From DASXYG01 sp036502625 (GTDB lineage: Bacteria > Actinomycetota > Actinomycetes > Streptosporangiales > Streptosporangiaceae), in the NCBI GenBank assembly GCA_036502625.1, contig DASXYG010000121.1, positions 1 through 64,000 on the forward strand: 64,000 nucleotides of DNA, given 5' to 3'. Both the position numbers and the translations under genes were made by a program. Shown piece after piece: positions 16,504 to 26,777 of this stretch; positions within the stretch are counted from its first letter, which is position 1, and every line of letters begins with the position of its first letter. The notes under the pieces were generated by a model, which saw nothing but the letters and a program-made list of their open reading frames with translations, made no database searches and was not told the DNA's origin.

Positions 16504-17853
16504 TCAGGCGAGCACGCGATCGAGGGCGGACAGCGCGGTCGCCAGTTCGTCGCGGGTGACGCTCAGGGCGGGGCGCACGCGGACGGCACGCTCGCCGCTG
16601 GGCAGCGCCAGCACGTGCTCATCGGTGAGCAGCCGCCGCAGGACGTCGTCGCGGGTCGCGGCGTCCGGCAGGTCGAACGCGACCATCAGGCCCCGGCCCC
16701 GTACGTTGTCCACGCCCGGGTGCCGCTGCGCCAGGGCGGTCAGCTCGCCCAGGAACCAGGCGCCGGTCTCGGCCGCCTTCGCGATGAGCCCGTCGCGCTC
16801 GATGATCTCCAGGTAGCGGCGGGCGCGGACCATGTCGGCCAGGCCGCCGCCCCAGGTGGAGTTGAGCCGGCCGCTGACGGTGAACACGTTGTCCGTCACG
16901 TCGTCCACGCGGCGCCCGGCCATGATGCCGCCGACCTGCACCTTCTTCGAGAACGCCACGATGTCGGGTTCGAGGCCGAGCTGCTGGTACGCCCAGGGCG
17001 TGCCGGTGAACCCGGCGCCCGTCTGCACCTCGTCCAGCACGAACAGCGCCTCGTTCTCCACGCACAGCCGCTGCATGGCCTGGAGGAACTCCGGGCGCAT
17101 GTGGTTGTCGCCGCCCTCGCCCTGGATGGGCTCGGCGATGAAGCAGGCGATGTCGTGCGGGTGCGCGGCGAACGCGGCGCGCGCCTGGTCCAGCGCGTGC
17201 CGCTCGGCCGCCTCGACCTCCGCGAGGTGGTCGCCGAGCGGGAACCGGATGGCCGGGACGTCGATGCGCGGCCAGTCGAACTTCGGGAACCGCGCGGTCT
17301 TGTTCGGGTCGGTGTTGGTCAGCGACATGGTGTAGCCGGTGCGGCCGTGGAACGCCCGCGTCAGGTGCAGCACCTTCGTGCCGAGCTCCGGCGAGCGGCC
17401 GTGCGCCTCGTTGTGCCTGCTCTTCCAGTCGAACGCGGTCTTCAGCGCGTTCTCTACGGCCAGCGCGCCGCCCTCGACGAAGAACAGGTGCGGCAGCGCC
17501 GGGTCGCCGAGGACGCGGGCGAACGTCTCCGTGAAGTCGGCGAGGTGGGTCGTGTAGATGTCGGAGTTCGCGGGCTTGTTCGCCGCGACCTCGGCCAGCG
17601 TCGCCATGAACGCCGGGTCGTCCACGATGCCGGGCGGGTTGACGCCCAGCGGCGCGGACGCGAAGAACGTGTAGAGGTCGAGGTAGCGCTCGCCGGTGCG
17701 GGCGTCGACCAGCCAGGAGCCGTGGCTCGCGCGCGGGTCGAGGACGAGCTTGAACCCGTCGACCAGCAGGTGCCGCGCCAGCCGTTCGTGCACGTCCGCC
17801 GGCGTCGTCGCGGCGAATCCGAACGTGGACGTCTCCGGAAGTACTTGCGTCAT
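16504..17853 (-). CDS. lat: L-lysine 6-aminotransferase
   Basis: A 449-residue class III PLP aminotransferase that moves the epsilon-amino group of lysine to 2-oxoglutarate, giving 2-aminoadipate 6-semialdehyde. Strong Lat features are DLYTFFASAPLGVNPP, HLFFVEGGALAVENALK, TRAFHGRTGYTMSLTN, IAEPIQGEGGDNH, the PLP aspartate in DEVQTGAG (Asp274), and the Schiff-base lysine in FSKKVQVGG (K303/K304). The ATG at 17853 follows a GAGGGG site. In mycobacteria lat neighbours an Lrp-type gene; here an Lrp/AsnC gene lies further away at 24752. It may serve lysine catabolism, and the cephamycin role of the family is not supported by neighbours. Confidence 0.92.
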   Translation of the reverse strand: MTQVLPETSTFGFAATTPADVHERLARHLLVDGFKLVLDPRASHGSWLVDARTGERYLDLYTFFASAPLGVNPPGIVDDPAFMATLAEVAANKPANSDIYTTHLADFTETFARVLGDPALPHLFFVEGGALAVENALKTAFDWKSRHNEAHGRSPELGTKVLHLTRAFHGRTGYTMSLTNTDPNKTARFPKFDWPRIDVPAIRFPLGDHLAEVEAAERHALDQARAAFAAHPHDIACFIAEPIQGEGGDNHMRPEFLQAMQRLCVENEALFVLDEVQTGAGFTGTPWAYQQLGLEPDIVAFSKKVQVGGIMAGRRVDDVTDNVFTVSGRLNSTWGGGLADMVRARRYLEIIERDGLIAKAAETGAWFLGELTALAQRHPGVDNVRGRGLMVAFDLPDAATRDDVLRRLLTDEHVLALPSGERAVRVRPALSVTRDELATALSALDRVLA

Positions 17854-18022
17854 CACACCCACCCCTCGAAACATCTACGGCATTGATACGTCCTTAACGC
17901 GATTCTTACGCTAACCAATCCCCGCCGCGCGGGAAAGTCCGGCGGCGTGTGATCTACGCGGCCACATCGCGCCGCCCCGCACCCCCTTGACCGTCCATGC
18001 CGGACGCCCTACGTTCGCCGCA

Positions 18023-18043
18023 AGTTAGGAAACCTTCCTAACT
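18023..18043. promoter_or_regulatory. ROK-type operator
   Basis: AGTTAGGAA and TTCCTAACT form a perfect 9-bp inverted repeat with a three-base ACC spacer, 26 bases before the ROK gene start. AT-rich GTTAGGAAA/TTTCCTAAC dyads are typical targets of actinobacterial ROK sugar regulators. Autoregulation and control of the downstream ABC operon are therefore likely. Confidence 0.75.
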
Positions 18044-18069
18044 CAGCGCACGATCGGAGGCACACCCCC

Positions 18070-19254
18070 GTGTCCCGGCCCGGCCACCCCAGCCTGCTGC
18101 GCGCCATCAACGACCGCGCCGCCCTCGAGGCGCTCCTCGACCGCGGCCCGCTCACCCGTACGGAGATCGGCGCGCACACCGGCCTGTCCAAGCCCACCGC
18201 GTCGCAGCTCCTCTCCCGGCTGCGCGACGCCGGGCTCGTGGTCGCCGACGGCATACGGGCGGGCGCCCCCGGGCGTACGGCGGAGCTCTACCGGATCAAC
18301 CCCGCCGCCGGGTACGCGGCCGGGCTGGACGTCACGGCGGCCCGGCTGGTCGCCCGTATCACCGACCTCACCGGCGAGGTCGTCGGCGAGGCCCGGCTGG
18401 ACACACCGGGCCGCCAGGCGGACAGCGCGGTGCGCCGGGTCCGCGAGGCGCTGCGCCGCGCGGCCGCGCCCGCCGACCTCGACCCGTCCCGCGTACGGCA
18501 CGTCGTGGTCGGCGCGCCGGGCGCGATCAACCCGGCGACCGGCCGCCTCGGCTACGCCGCGCACCTGCCCGGCTGGCACGAGGCGCACATCCTCGACCGG
18601 CTCGCCGACGACCTCGGCGTCCCCGTCGACTTCGAGAACGACGTCAACCTCGTGGCGATCGCCGAGGCCGCGACCGGCGCGGCCGCCGGGTCGCCGAACT
18701 TCGCGCTGCTGTGGGCGGCCGAGGGCGTCGGCATGGCGGTCGTCCTCGGCGGCGCGTTGCACCGCGGCGCGACCGGCGGCGCCGGCGAGGTCGGCTACAT
18801 GCCCGTCGCGGGCGCCCCTGTGGTCCGCGATGTCAGCCGCGCCAACACCGGCGGCCTGCAGAAGCAGATCGGCGGCACGGCCGTGCGCAGACTGCTGCGC
18901 GAGCACGGCTTCGGCGGCCGGTCCGCCCCCGACGCCCTGGCCCGTACGGCCGCCGCCCGGGGCGACGCGCGCGCCGACGCGGCCCTCGGCGAGTTGGCCA
19001 CCCGGATGGCCACCGGGCTGGCCGCGATCACCAGCGTGCTCGACCCGGAGCTGATCGTCCTGCACGGCCACGTGCCGCTGGCCGGCGGCGAACCGCTGCG
19101 GCACCGCGTGGAGGCCGAGCTGTACAGCATGACCATCCCCCGGCCGCGGCTGCGGCTCGGCACCGTCGGCGGCTCCCCCGTCCTCGCCGGCGCGCTCGAG
19201 CTGTCCCTCGCGGCGGTCCGCGACTCCGTGTTCGACGACACCGTCCGTTCCTGA
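18070..19254 (+). CDS. ROK-family transcriptional regulator
   Basis: A 394-residue repressor with an N-terminal MarR-like winged helix (LLDRGPLTRTEIGAHTGLSK and PTASQLLSRLRDAGLV, about residues 20-60) and a C-terminal sugar-kinase-like ROK domain (DFENDVNLVAIAEA, EGVGMAVVLGGALHRG, GGAGEVGYMPV). The usual GEIGH histidine is Tyr here and the zinc cysteine cluster is absent. It therefore probably senses a sugar rather than phosphorylating it. The GTG start is set by the AG-rich CGGAGG. The perfect dyad at 18023-18043 supports autoregulation and control of the ABC operon 15 bases downstream. Confidence 0.9.
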   Translation: MSRPGHPSLLRAINDRAALEALLDRGPLTRTEIGAHTGLSKPTASQLLSRLRDAGLVVADGIRAGAPGRTAELYRINPAAGYAAGLDVTAARLVARITDLTGEVVGEARLDTPGRQADSAVRRVREALRRAAAPADLDPSRVRHVVVGAPGAINPATGRLGYAAHLPGWHEAHILDRLADDLGVPVDFENDVNLVAIAEAATGAAAGSPNFALLWAAEGVGMAVVLGGALHRGATGGAGEVGYMPVAGAPVVRDVSRANTGGLQKQIGGTAVRRLLREHGFGGRSAPDALARTAAARGDARADAALGELATRMATGLAAITSVLDPELIVLHGHVPLAGGEPLRHRVEAELYSMTIPRPRLRLGTVGGSPVLAGALELSLAAVRDSVFDDTVRS

Positions 19255-19269
19255 CCCCCGGAGGGCGAC

Positions 19270-20613
19270 ATGAGGCCCGTACGAAGCAGAGGAAGGGTCG
19301 CGCGCGTGCTCGCGGCCGTGGCCGCCGGCGGGCTCGCCGCCGCCTGCACCGCCGGCACCGGCGGGCCGGGCGCGGGCGGGCCGAAGGCCGAGGCGAAGCA
19401 GACGATCACCCTGTGGCACGGCTTCTCCGCGCCCAACGAGGTGAAGGCGTTCAGCATGGCGCTCGCCGGGTTCCACAAGCTGCACCCGAACATCACGGTC
19501 AAGGCCGTCAAGGGCCAGGACGACGAGAAGATCATCCAGGCGATCCGCGGCGGCACCCCACCGGACGTCGTGTCGTCGTTCACCACCGACAACGTCGGCG
19601 AGTTCTGCGGCAGCGGCGCCTGGCAGGACCTCACGCCGCGGCTGACCGCCGACAAGGTCGACATGGCCCGGTTCCCCGCGGCCGTGCGCGCGTACACGGC
19701 GTACAAGGGCAAGCGGTGCGCGCTGCCGCTGCTCGCCGACGCGTACGGGCTCTACTACAACAAGAAGCTGCTCGCCCAGGCCGGCATCGCCGGGCCGCCG
19801 AAGACCATGAGCGAGCTGGCCGCCGACGCGAAGAGGCTCACGAAGCGCAACCCGGACGGCTCGATCAAGACCGCCGGGTTCATGCCGACGATGAACTACT
19901 ACGAGTACGTGCCGCAGCACCTCGCGCCGCTGTGGGACGCGCACTGGACCGGCCCCAATGGCAAGTCGGACCTGGCCGCGGACCCCGCGTGGACGGCCAT
20001 GCTGACCTGGAACAAGAAGCTGATCGACTGGTACGGCTACGACAAGCTGAACACGTTCCGGCACGGCCTCGGGCAGGAGTTCAGCGCCGACAACCCCTTC
20101 GAGAAGGGGAAGGTCGCGATGGCCATCGACGGCGAGTGGCGCACCAAGATGATCGCCGACGAGGCCAAGGGCCTCGACTACGGCACCGCGCCCGCCCCGG
20201 TCGCCGACAACAAGCAGAACCTGTACGGCGGCGGGTTCATCACCGGCACGATCATCGGCATCCCGCGCGGCTCCCGGCACGCCGACGCGGCGTGGGAGCT
20301 GGTCAAGTACCTCACGACGAACACCGACGCGCTCGTCACGCTGGCCGACAACATCCACAACGTGCCCAGCACGCTGCCCGCGCTGCGCTCACCGAAGCTC
20401 GCCAAGGACCCGCAGTTCCAGACGTTCCTGAACATCTTCGGCAGCCCGCACAGCGCCACCAACCCGGCCAGCCCCAACGGCGGCGCGTACATCACCACGT
20501 TCCAGAGCTTCGTCACCGACTCCTACGAACCCGGGAAGGCCGGAAACCTGGCCGCGGGGCTGCGCGCCACCGACACCAAGATCGACCGGGCGACCAAGCT
20601 CGCCGGGCAGTGA
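19270..20613 (+). CDS. Sugar ABC transporter substrate-binding lipoprotein
   Basis: A 447-residue family 1 solute-binding protein. A basic N terminus and hydrophobic stretch lead to a lipobox LAAAC with Cys26 as the lipidated residue. The mature protein begins with ITLWHGFSAPNE, a hallmark of maltose/oligosaccharide binders, and contains YGLYYNKKLLAQAGI and MAIDGEWRT. It would be anchored outside the membrane and deliver sugar to the two following permeases. It opens the structural part of a ROK-controlled operon that also encodes a GH4 glycosidase and a kinase. The substrate is probably a beta-linked gluco- or N-acetylglucosamine oligosaccharide, by context only. Confidence 0.9.
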   Translation: MRPVRSRGRVARVLAAVAAGGLAAACTAGTGGPGAGGPKAEAKQTITLWHGFSAPNEVKAFSMALAGFHKLHPNITVKAVKGQDDEKIIQAIRGGTPPDVVSSFTTDNVGEFCGSGAWQDLTPRLTADKVDMARFPAAVRAYTAYKGKRCALPLLADAYGLYYNKKLLAQAGIAGPPKTMSELAADAKRLTKRNPDGSIKTAGFMPTMNYYEYVPQHLAPLWDAHWTGPNGKSDLAADPAWTAMLTWNKKLIDWYGYDKLNTFRHGLGQEFSADNPFEKGKVAMAIDGEWRTKMIADEAKGLDYGTAPAPVADNKQNLYGGGFITGTIIGIPRGSRHADAAWELVKYLTTNTDALVTLADNIHNVPSTLPALRSPKLAKDPQFQTFLNIFGSPHSATNPASPNGGAYITTFQSFVTDSYEPGKAGNLAAGLRATDTKIDRATKLAGQ

Positions 20614-20617
20614 CGCC

Positions 20618-21604
20618 GTGACCACCGTGGGCCGGCGCCTCGCCGCGCGCACCCCGCCCGCCGCCGACGCCGCGCTGCGGGCGGCGGCCCGGCGGGCGCG
20701 GCGGCGCGGCGCGCTGCGGGTGCTGGCGTTCCTCGCGCCGGGGATCGTCGGGTTCGCGGTCTTCTTCGCCTACCCGCTCGCCGCGACCGTCTACTTCTCC
20801 TTCACCCGCTACAACATGTTCACGCTGTCCTACGCCGGCCTGGACAACTACCGGTTCCTGCTGCACGACGGTGACGCGCTCCAGGCGATCAGGAACACCC
20901 TGTGGCTGGTCGTCGTCATGGTGCCGCTCCAGGTCGTCTTCGCGCTCGGCGTCGCGCAGCTCCTCACCCGGATCAAGGCCGGCGCGGGGATCTTCCGTAC
21001 GGTGTTCTACCTGCCGTACCTCGTGCCGCCGGTGGCCGCCACGGTGGCCACCGTGTTCCTGCTGAACCCGGCGACCGGCCCGGTGAACACGATCGCCGCG
21101 CGGCTCGGCGTGCGCCTGCCCGACTGGTTCAACGACCCGGGCTGGGCCAAGCCGGCGCTGACGCTGATGTCGATGTGGGCGATCGGCAACATCATGGTGA
21201 TCTTCCTGGCCGCGCTGCTCGACGTGCCGGCCGAGCTGTACGAGGCGGCGGCCATCGACGGCGCCGGGCCGTTGCAGCGGTTCCGGCACGTCACGCTGCC
21301 GACGATTTCGCCGGTGCTGCTGTTCGCCGCGGTCACCGGTGTCATCGAGACGCTCCAGTACTTCACGCAGGCGCAGGTCGCCAGCAAGGTGGCCAGCGGC
21401 CAGACCGACCTGCCGGGCTCGAACCTGCCGCCCGGCTACCCGGACGGCTCGACGCTGACGTTCCCGCAGTGGCTGTACCAGCAGGGCTTCCAGGAGTTCA
21501 ACATGGGCTACGCGTGCGTGCTCGCCATCGTGCTGTTCGTCGTCGCGATGGCCTTCACCGCGATCCTGCTGCGCCGCTTCCACGCCTTCGCGGAGGACGC
21601 GTGA
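20618..21604 (+). CDS. Sugar ABC transporter permease (MalF-like)
   Basis: A 328-residue membrane protein with six helices. The cytoplasmic EAA loop EAAAIDGAGPLQRFRHVTLP couples to the ATPase. An arginine/alanine-rich N-terminal tail precedes LAFLAPGIVGFAVFFAYPL (helix 1). The GTG start lies four bases after the binding-protein stop. A periplasmic insertion in its second half (SGQTDLPGSNLPPGYPDGST) occurs in many MalF-type permeases of this group. It pairs with the next gene as the channel heterodimer. Confidence 0.9.
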   Translation: MTTVGRRLAARTPPAADAALRAAARRARRRGALRVLAFLAPGIVGFAVFFAYPLAATVYFSFTRYNMFTLSYAGLDNYRFLLHDGDALQAIRNTLWLVVVMVPLQVVFALGVAQLLTRIKAGAGIFRTVFYLPYLVPPVAATVATVFLLNPATGPVNTIAARLGVRLPDWFNDPGWAKPALTLMSMWAIGNIMVIFLAALLDVPAELYEAAAIDGAGPLQRFRHVTLPTISPVLLFAAVTGVIETLQYFTQAQVASKVASGQTDLPGSNLPPGYPDGSTLTFPQWLYQQGFQEFNMGYACVLAIVLFVVAMAFTAILLRRFHAFAEDA

Positions 21605-22452
21605 ACGCCGTCGCCGCGGCCCGCGGCGCGCGCCGCCGCCGCGCCCTCATGTGGGTCGCCACCCACGCGCTGGCCGTCGCGCTCGGCGTCATGTTCCTCG
21701 CGCCGTTCGCGTTCATGCTGTTCACCGCGTTGATGACGGACCACCAGGCGCTCACCGCGAAACTGTGGCCGAGCCCGGTGCACTGGTCGAGCTTCGCCGA
21801 CGTGTTCCACACCGAGATCTGGACGTGGATCGCGAACTCGCTGCTGTACGCCGGGCTCGGCACCGTGTTCATGCTGGTGTCCAGCGTGCCGGTGGCGTAC
21901 GCGCTGGCCCGGTTCCGGTTCCGCGGGCGCAAGACGGCGTTCGTCCTGGTGATCACGATGATGATGCTGCCGCCGCAGGTGACCGTCGTCCCGATGTACA
22001 TCCTGTGGGCGCGGTTCCACCTGACGGGCACGCTGTGGCCGGTGATCCTCCCGCTGCTGTTCGGCGACGCGTTCTCGATCTTCCTGCTGCGGCAGTTCCT
22101 CGTGACGATCCCGAAGGAGTACGCCGACGCGGCGCGGGTGGACGGCTGCGGCGAGTTCCGCACGATGCTGCGCGTGATCCTCCCGATGGCCCGCCCGGCC
22201 ATCGCGGCGGTCGCGCTGTTCAACTTCTTCTACTGCTGGAACGACTACTACGGCCCGCTGGTGTACGCGGGGCAGCAGCCGTCGAGCTGGACGCTCGCCG
22301 TGGGGCTGGCGTCCTTCCGCGCGCTGCACCACGTCGAGTGGAACCTCACCATGGCCGCCACCGTGATCACGGTCGCGCCGGTCGTCGTGGTGTTCTTCCT
22401 GGCCCAGCGGGTCTTCATCCAGGGGGTCACGTTGACGGGGGTCAAAGGGTGA
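21601..22452 (+). CDS. Sugar ABC transporter permease (MalG-like)
   Basis: A 283-residue second channel subunit with six predicted helices and the EAA loop DAARVDGCGEFRTMLRVILP. NFFYCWNDYYGPLVY and a QRVFIQGVTLTGVKG tail match MalG-type permeases. The GTG start overlaps the previous stop (GTGA), and its stop overlaps the GH4 start in the same way. No ATP-binding subunit follows in the operon; msiK at 25461 is the obvious partner. Confidence 0.92.
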   Translation: MNAVAAARGARRRRALMWVATHALAVALGVMFLAPFAFMLFTALMTDHQALTAKLWPSPVHWSSFADVFHTEIWTWIANSLLYAGLGTVFMLVSSVPVAYALARFRFRGRKTAFVLVITMMMLPPQVTVVPMYILWARFHLTGTLWPVILPLLFGDAFSIFLLRQFLVTIPKEYADAARVDGCGEFRTMLRVILPMARPAIAAVALFNFFYCWNDYYGPLVYAGQQPSSWTLAVGLASFRALHHVEWNLTMAATVITVAPVVVVFFLAQRVFIQGVTLTGVKG

Positions 22453-23726
22453 AGCTGGCGATCGTCGGCGGCGGTTCGACGTACACGCCCGAGCTGGTCG
22501 ACGGGCTGATCCGGCTGCGCGACGTGCTCCCCGTGGCGGAGCTCGCGCTGGTCGACCCGGACGCGCGCCGCCGCGAGCTGGTCGGCGGCGTGGCCCGGCG
22601 GATGCTCGGCCGCGCCGGGCATCCCGCGGAGCTGACCGTCACCGGCGAGGTGGCCGCGACCGAGGGCGCCGACGCGGTGCTGTTCCAGCTCCGGGTGGGC
22701 GGCCAGGCCGCGCGGCACCTCGACGAGACGCTGCCGCTGCCGTACGGGCTGGTCGGGCAGGAGACGACCGGCGCGGGCGGGCTGGCCAAGGCGCTGCGCA
22801 CGGTGCCGGTGGTGCTCGAGCTGGCCGCCGAGGTGGCGCGGCGCGCGCCGGACGCGTGGATCGTCGACTTCACCAACCCGGTGGGCATCGTGACCCGCGC
22901 GCTGCTGGACGCCGGGCACCGCGCGATCGGGCTGTGCAACGTCGCGATCGGATTCCAGCGCCGGTTCGCCGCGCGGCTCGGCGTTCCGCCGTCGCGGGTG
23001 GCGCTGGACCAGATCGGGCTGAACCACCTGACGTGGCTGCGCGCCGTACGGGTGGGCGGCGCCGACGTGCTGCCGTCGATCCTCGCGGAGTCCGGCGAGG
23101 AGGTCGCCGGGGAGCTCGGGCTGCCCGCGCACCTGGTCCGCCGCCTCGGCGTGGTCCCGTCGTACTACCTGCGCTACTACTACGCGCACGACGCGGTCGT
23201 ACGGGAGCTGACGGGCGCGCCGACGCGGGCCGAGAAGGTCGCGGAGATCGAGGCCGAGCTGCTGGACATGTACGCCGACCCGGCGCTGGACACCAAGCCG
23301 GAGCTGCTTGAGCACCGCGGCGGCGCGTTCTACTCCGAGGCCGCCGTGGAGCTGCTGGCCGCGCTGCTGCGCGACCCGGCCGCGGTCGGCGCCGGCGTGC
23401 CGCGCGAGCAGGTGCTCAACGTGCGCAACCGGGGCACGCTGCCGTTCCTCGCCGACGACGCGGTGATCGAGGCGCCGTGCGCGGTCGGCCGCGACGGCGC
23501 CGCGCCGCTGCCGGCCGATCCCGTGCCGCCGCTGTTCGCCGGGCTGATCGCGCACGTGTCGGCGTACGAGGAGGTCGCGCTGGACGCCTGCCTGCGCGGC
23601 GGGCACGACCGGGTCGCCGGCGCGCTGCTCGCGCACCCGCTGATCGGGCAGGCCGACGTGGCGGCGCGGCTGGCCGCCGACATCATCGCCGCCGGCCGCG
23701 CGTACCTGCCGTGGGCCCGCCCGTGA
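22449..23726 (+). CDS. GH4 family glycosidase, 6-phospho-beta-glucosidase-like
   Basis: A 425-residue NAD+ and divalent-metal-dependent glycoside hydrolase. It has the N-terminal dinucleotide motif AIVGGGSTYTPELVDG (residues 4-19), DFTNPVGIVTRA, the metal cysteine in GLCNVAIG and the metal histidine in GLNHLTW. GGSTYTPELVDGL is characteristic of the 6-phospho-beta-glucosidase branch. The enzyme uses a redox-assisted elimination to cleave phosphorylated disaccharides. GTGA overlaps at both ends place it firmly in the operon. Because the sugar arrives by ABC transport, the kinase encoded next may supply the phosphate on the substrate. Confidence 0.9.
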   Translation: MKLAIVGGGSTYTPELVDGLIRLRDVLPVAELALVDPDARRRELVGGVARRMLGRAGHPAELTVTGEVAATEGADAVLFQLRVGGQAARHLDETLPLPYGLVGQETTGAGGLAKALRTVPVVLELAAEVARRAPDAWIVDFTNPVGIVTRALLDAGHRAIGLCNVAIGFQRRFAARLGVPPSRVALDQIGLNHLTWLRAVRVGGADVLPSILAESGEEVAGELGLPAHLVRRLGVVPSYYLRYYYAHDAVVRELTGAPTRAEKVAEIEAELLDMYADPALDTKPELLEHRGGAFYSEAAVELLAALLRDPAAVGAGVPREQVLNVRNRGTLPFLADDAVIEAPCAVGRDGAAPLPADPVPPLFAGLIAHVSAYEEVALDACLRGGHDRVAGALLAHPLIGQADVAARLAADIIAAGRAYLPWARP

Positions 23727-24736
23727 CGCCGCGTCCGCTGGTGGTCGCGGTCGACGGCGGCAACTCCAAGACCGACGTCTGGGTGGCCGACACCGACGGC
23801 ACGGTGCTGGCGACCGTACGGGGGCCGGGCTTCCGGCCGTACCGCGACGGGGACGGCGCGCTCGACGCGCTGACCGCGACGCTGCGCCGGGCGCTGGACA
23901 CCGCGGGGTCCGGCGACGGGCCCGCGGGCGCGCTCGTCGCGTGCCTGGCGAACGTGGACCTCCCGGAGGACGAGACCCGTACGCACGCCGCGCTCGTCCG
24001 GCTCGGCCTCGCGGACCGGGTCGAGGTGCACAACGACACGTTCGCGCTGCTGCGCGCCGGCGCCGCCGACGGCTGGGGCGTCGCGATCGTCTGCGGCGCC
24101 GGGATCAACTGCGCGGGCGTCGCGCCGGACGGCCGCGAAGTGCGGTTCCCCGCGCTCGGCGAGCTGACCGGCGACTGGGGCGGCGGCGGGCAGCTCGCCC
24201 GGGAGGCGCTGTGGTCGGCGGTGCGCGCCGAGGACGGCCGCGGCCCGGCCACCGCGCTCGCCGCCGCCGTGGCCGCGCACTTCGGGTGCGCGACGGCCAC
24301 CGAGGTCGGCGTGGCGATGTACCGCGGCGCCCTCGCGGACGAGCGGATGCACGAGCTGCCGCCGCTGCTGATGCGCCTCGCCGGTGACGGCGACGCGGTG
24401 GCGCGCGCGGTCGTCGAGCGGCTCGCGGAGGAGATCGCCGTGCTCGGCACGGCCACGCTCCGCCGCCTCGGCCTGCTGGACGTACCGGCGGAGGTGGTGC
24501 TCGGCGGCGGTGTGCTCACCGCGCGCGACCCCGGGCTGCTGGCCGCCGTGGAACGCGGCTACGCGGCGAGCGCCCCGCACGCCAGGCTCGTCGTCGTGGA
24601 CGTCTCCCCCGTACTCGGCGCGGCCCTGCGCGGCCTCGACCTCCTGAACGCCGCCCCGTCCGCGCACGACCGGCTGCGCGCCGCCGCGCACCTCAGACGC
24701 ACCGGCCTGCCCCGCTCGCACGGGGCGCGTCCGTGA
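23723..24736 (+). CDS. BadF/BadG-type sugar kinase, N-acetylglucosamine kinase-like
   Basis: A 337-residue ASKHA-fold ATPase. The phosphate-1 motif is VDGGNSKTDVWVAD near the N terminus, followed by VHNDTFALLRAG, CGAGINCAGV and a phosphate-2 GGGQLAREAL region, which match BadF-type N-acetylglucosamine kinases. It probably phosphorylates the imported sugar or the hexose released by the GH4 enzyme. The GTG chosen overlaps the GH4 stop (GTGA); a GTG four codons upstream is a possible alternative. It is the last gene of the sugar operon, 15 bases from the convergent AsnC gene. Confidence 0.85.
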   Translation: MTPRPLVVAVDGGNSKTDVWVADTDGTVLATVRGPGFRPYRDGDGALDALTATLRRALDTAGSGDGPAGALVACLANVDLPEDETRTHAALVRLGLADRVEVHNDTFALLRAGAADGWGVAIVCGAGINCAGVAPDGREVRFPALGELTGDWGGGGQLAREALWSAVRAEDGRGPATALAAAVAAHFGCATATEVGVAMYRGALADERMHELPPLLMRLAGDGDAVARAVVERLAEEIAVLGTATLRRLGLLDVPAEVVLGGGVLTARDPGLLAAVERGYAASAPHARLVVVDVSPVLGAALRGLDLLNAAPSAHDRLRAAAHLRRTGLPRSHGARP

Positions 24737-24751
24737 CCGGGTCGCGGGGGG

Positions 24752-25213
24752 CTAGGAGTCGCCCGAGGTCTTCGGGATCGTGGGCGGGCGGCCCTCGTAC
24801 GGTGTGCTCAGCACGACCGTGGTGCGGGTGGACACGTTGGCCGCCGCGCGCACCTCCTGGAGCAGCAGCTCCAGGTCGGCCGGGCTCGGCACGCGCACCT
24901 TCAGGATGTAGCTCTCGTCGCCGGCCACGCTGTGGCACGCCTCGATCGCGGCCAGGTGCGCGAGGCGGTCGGGCGCGTCGTCCGGCGCGGCCGGGTCGAT
25001 CGGCTTGATCGAGATGAACGCCGTCAGCGGCAGGCCGATCTCCTCGGGGTCGACGTCGACGGTGAAGCCGCGGATCACGCCGCGCCGCTCCAGCCGCCGC
25101 ACCCGCTGGTGCACGGCGGACACCGAAAGGCCCGTCTCCTTGGCCAGGTCGGTGAAGCTCATGCGGCCGTCGCGGGTCAGCAGCGCCACGATCTGGCGAT
25201 CGATCTCTTCCAC
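24752..25213 (-). CDS. Lrp/AsnC-family transcriptional regulator
   Basis: A 153-residue regulator with an N-terminal winged helix (EEIDRQIVALLTRDGRMSFT, then GLSVSAVHQRVRRLERRGVI) and a C-terminal RAM ligand-binding domain (ACHSVAGDESYILKVRV). Such proteins sense amino acids and control their metabolism. The GTG at 25213 gives the family-typical N terminus; an upstream ATG would add 22 atypical residues. The ribosome site is weak. Its target is not obvious. Lysine genes (lat) are commonly Lrp-controlled in actinobacteria and lie 7 kb away. Confidence 0.88.
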   Translation of the reverse strand: MEEIDRQIVALLTRDGRMSFTDLAKETGLSVSAVHQRVRRLERRGVIRGFTVDVDPEEIGLPLTAFISIKPIDPAAPDDAPDRLAHLAAIEACHSVAGDESYILKVRVPSPADLELLLQEVRAAANVSTRTTVVLSTPYEGRPPTIPKTSGDS

Positions 25214-25441
25214 GCTGCAAAAAGTAGCGTGCCCGCGACGGAAATGGCCCCCGATCCGGACAGACGCCGCACATTTCACACCACCGTGGTCACGCTACGA
25301 GCCAAGCCGCGTAAGGGGTGTCGCGCAGCAGATCAGCCCTAAAAATAATGAGCTTTCCGGCCTCGAAACGCCCGTCCGCGACCGTTAGGCTCCTCCCAAT
25401 ACGGGTCCAAAAACAGGATTCCCGGCGGCGACCGGGACGTA

Positions 25442-25460
25442 CGAAACATGGAGTGTTTCG
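25442..25460 (+). promoter_or_regulatory. Hairpin enclosing the msiK ribosome site
   Basis: CGAAACA and TGTTTCG form a perfect 7-bp stem with loop TGGAG, ending at the base before the msiK ATG. The only Shine-Dalgarno-like bases (GGAG) lie in or beside the loop. Such a fold would present or occlude the ribosome site, so translation control is possible. The AT-rich stretch at about 25335-25425 probably holds the promoter. Confidence 0.5.
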
Positions 25461-26708
<1,248 letters not shown>

Positions 26709-26777
26709 CCCGCCCTCACCCCGCGCCGGCGTCGCGGCGGCTCCTCTCTCACCCGCGCCGTCGCGGCGCGACCTCCC

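Noticed and set aside
16504..17853. A cephamycin biosynthetic role for the lysine aminotransferase
   Set aside because: No ACV synthetase, isopenicillin N synthase or other cephamycin gene occurs nearby; the neighbours point to amino acid catabolism.
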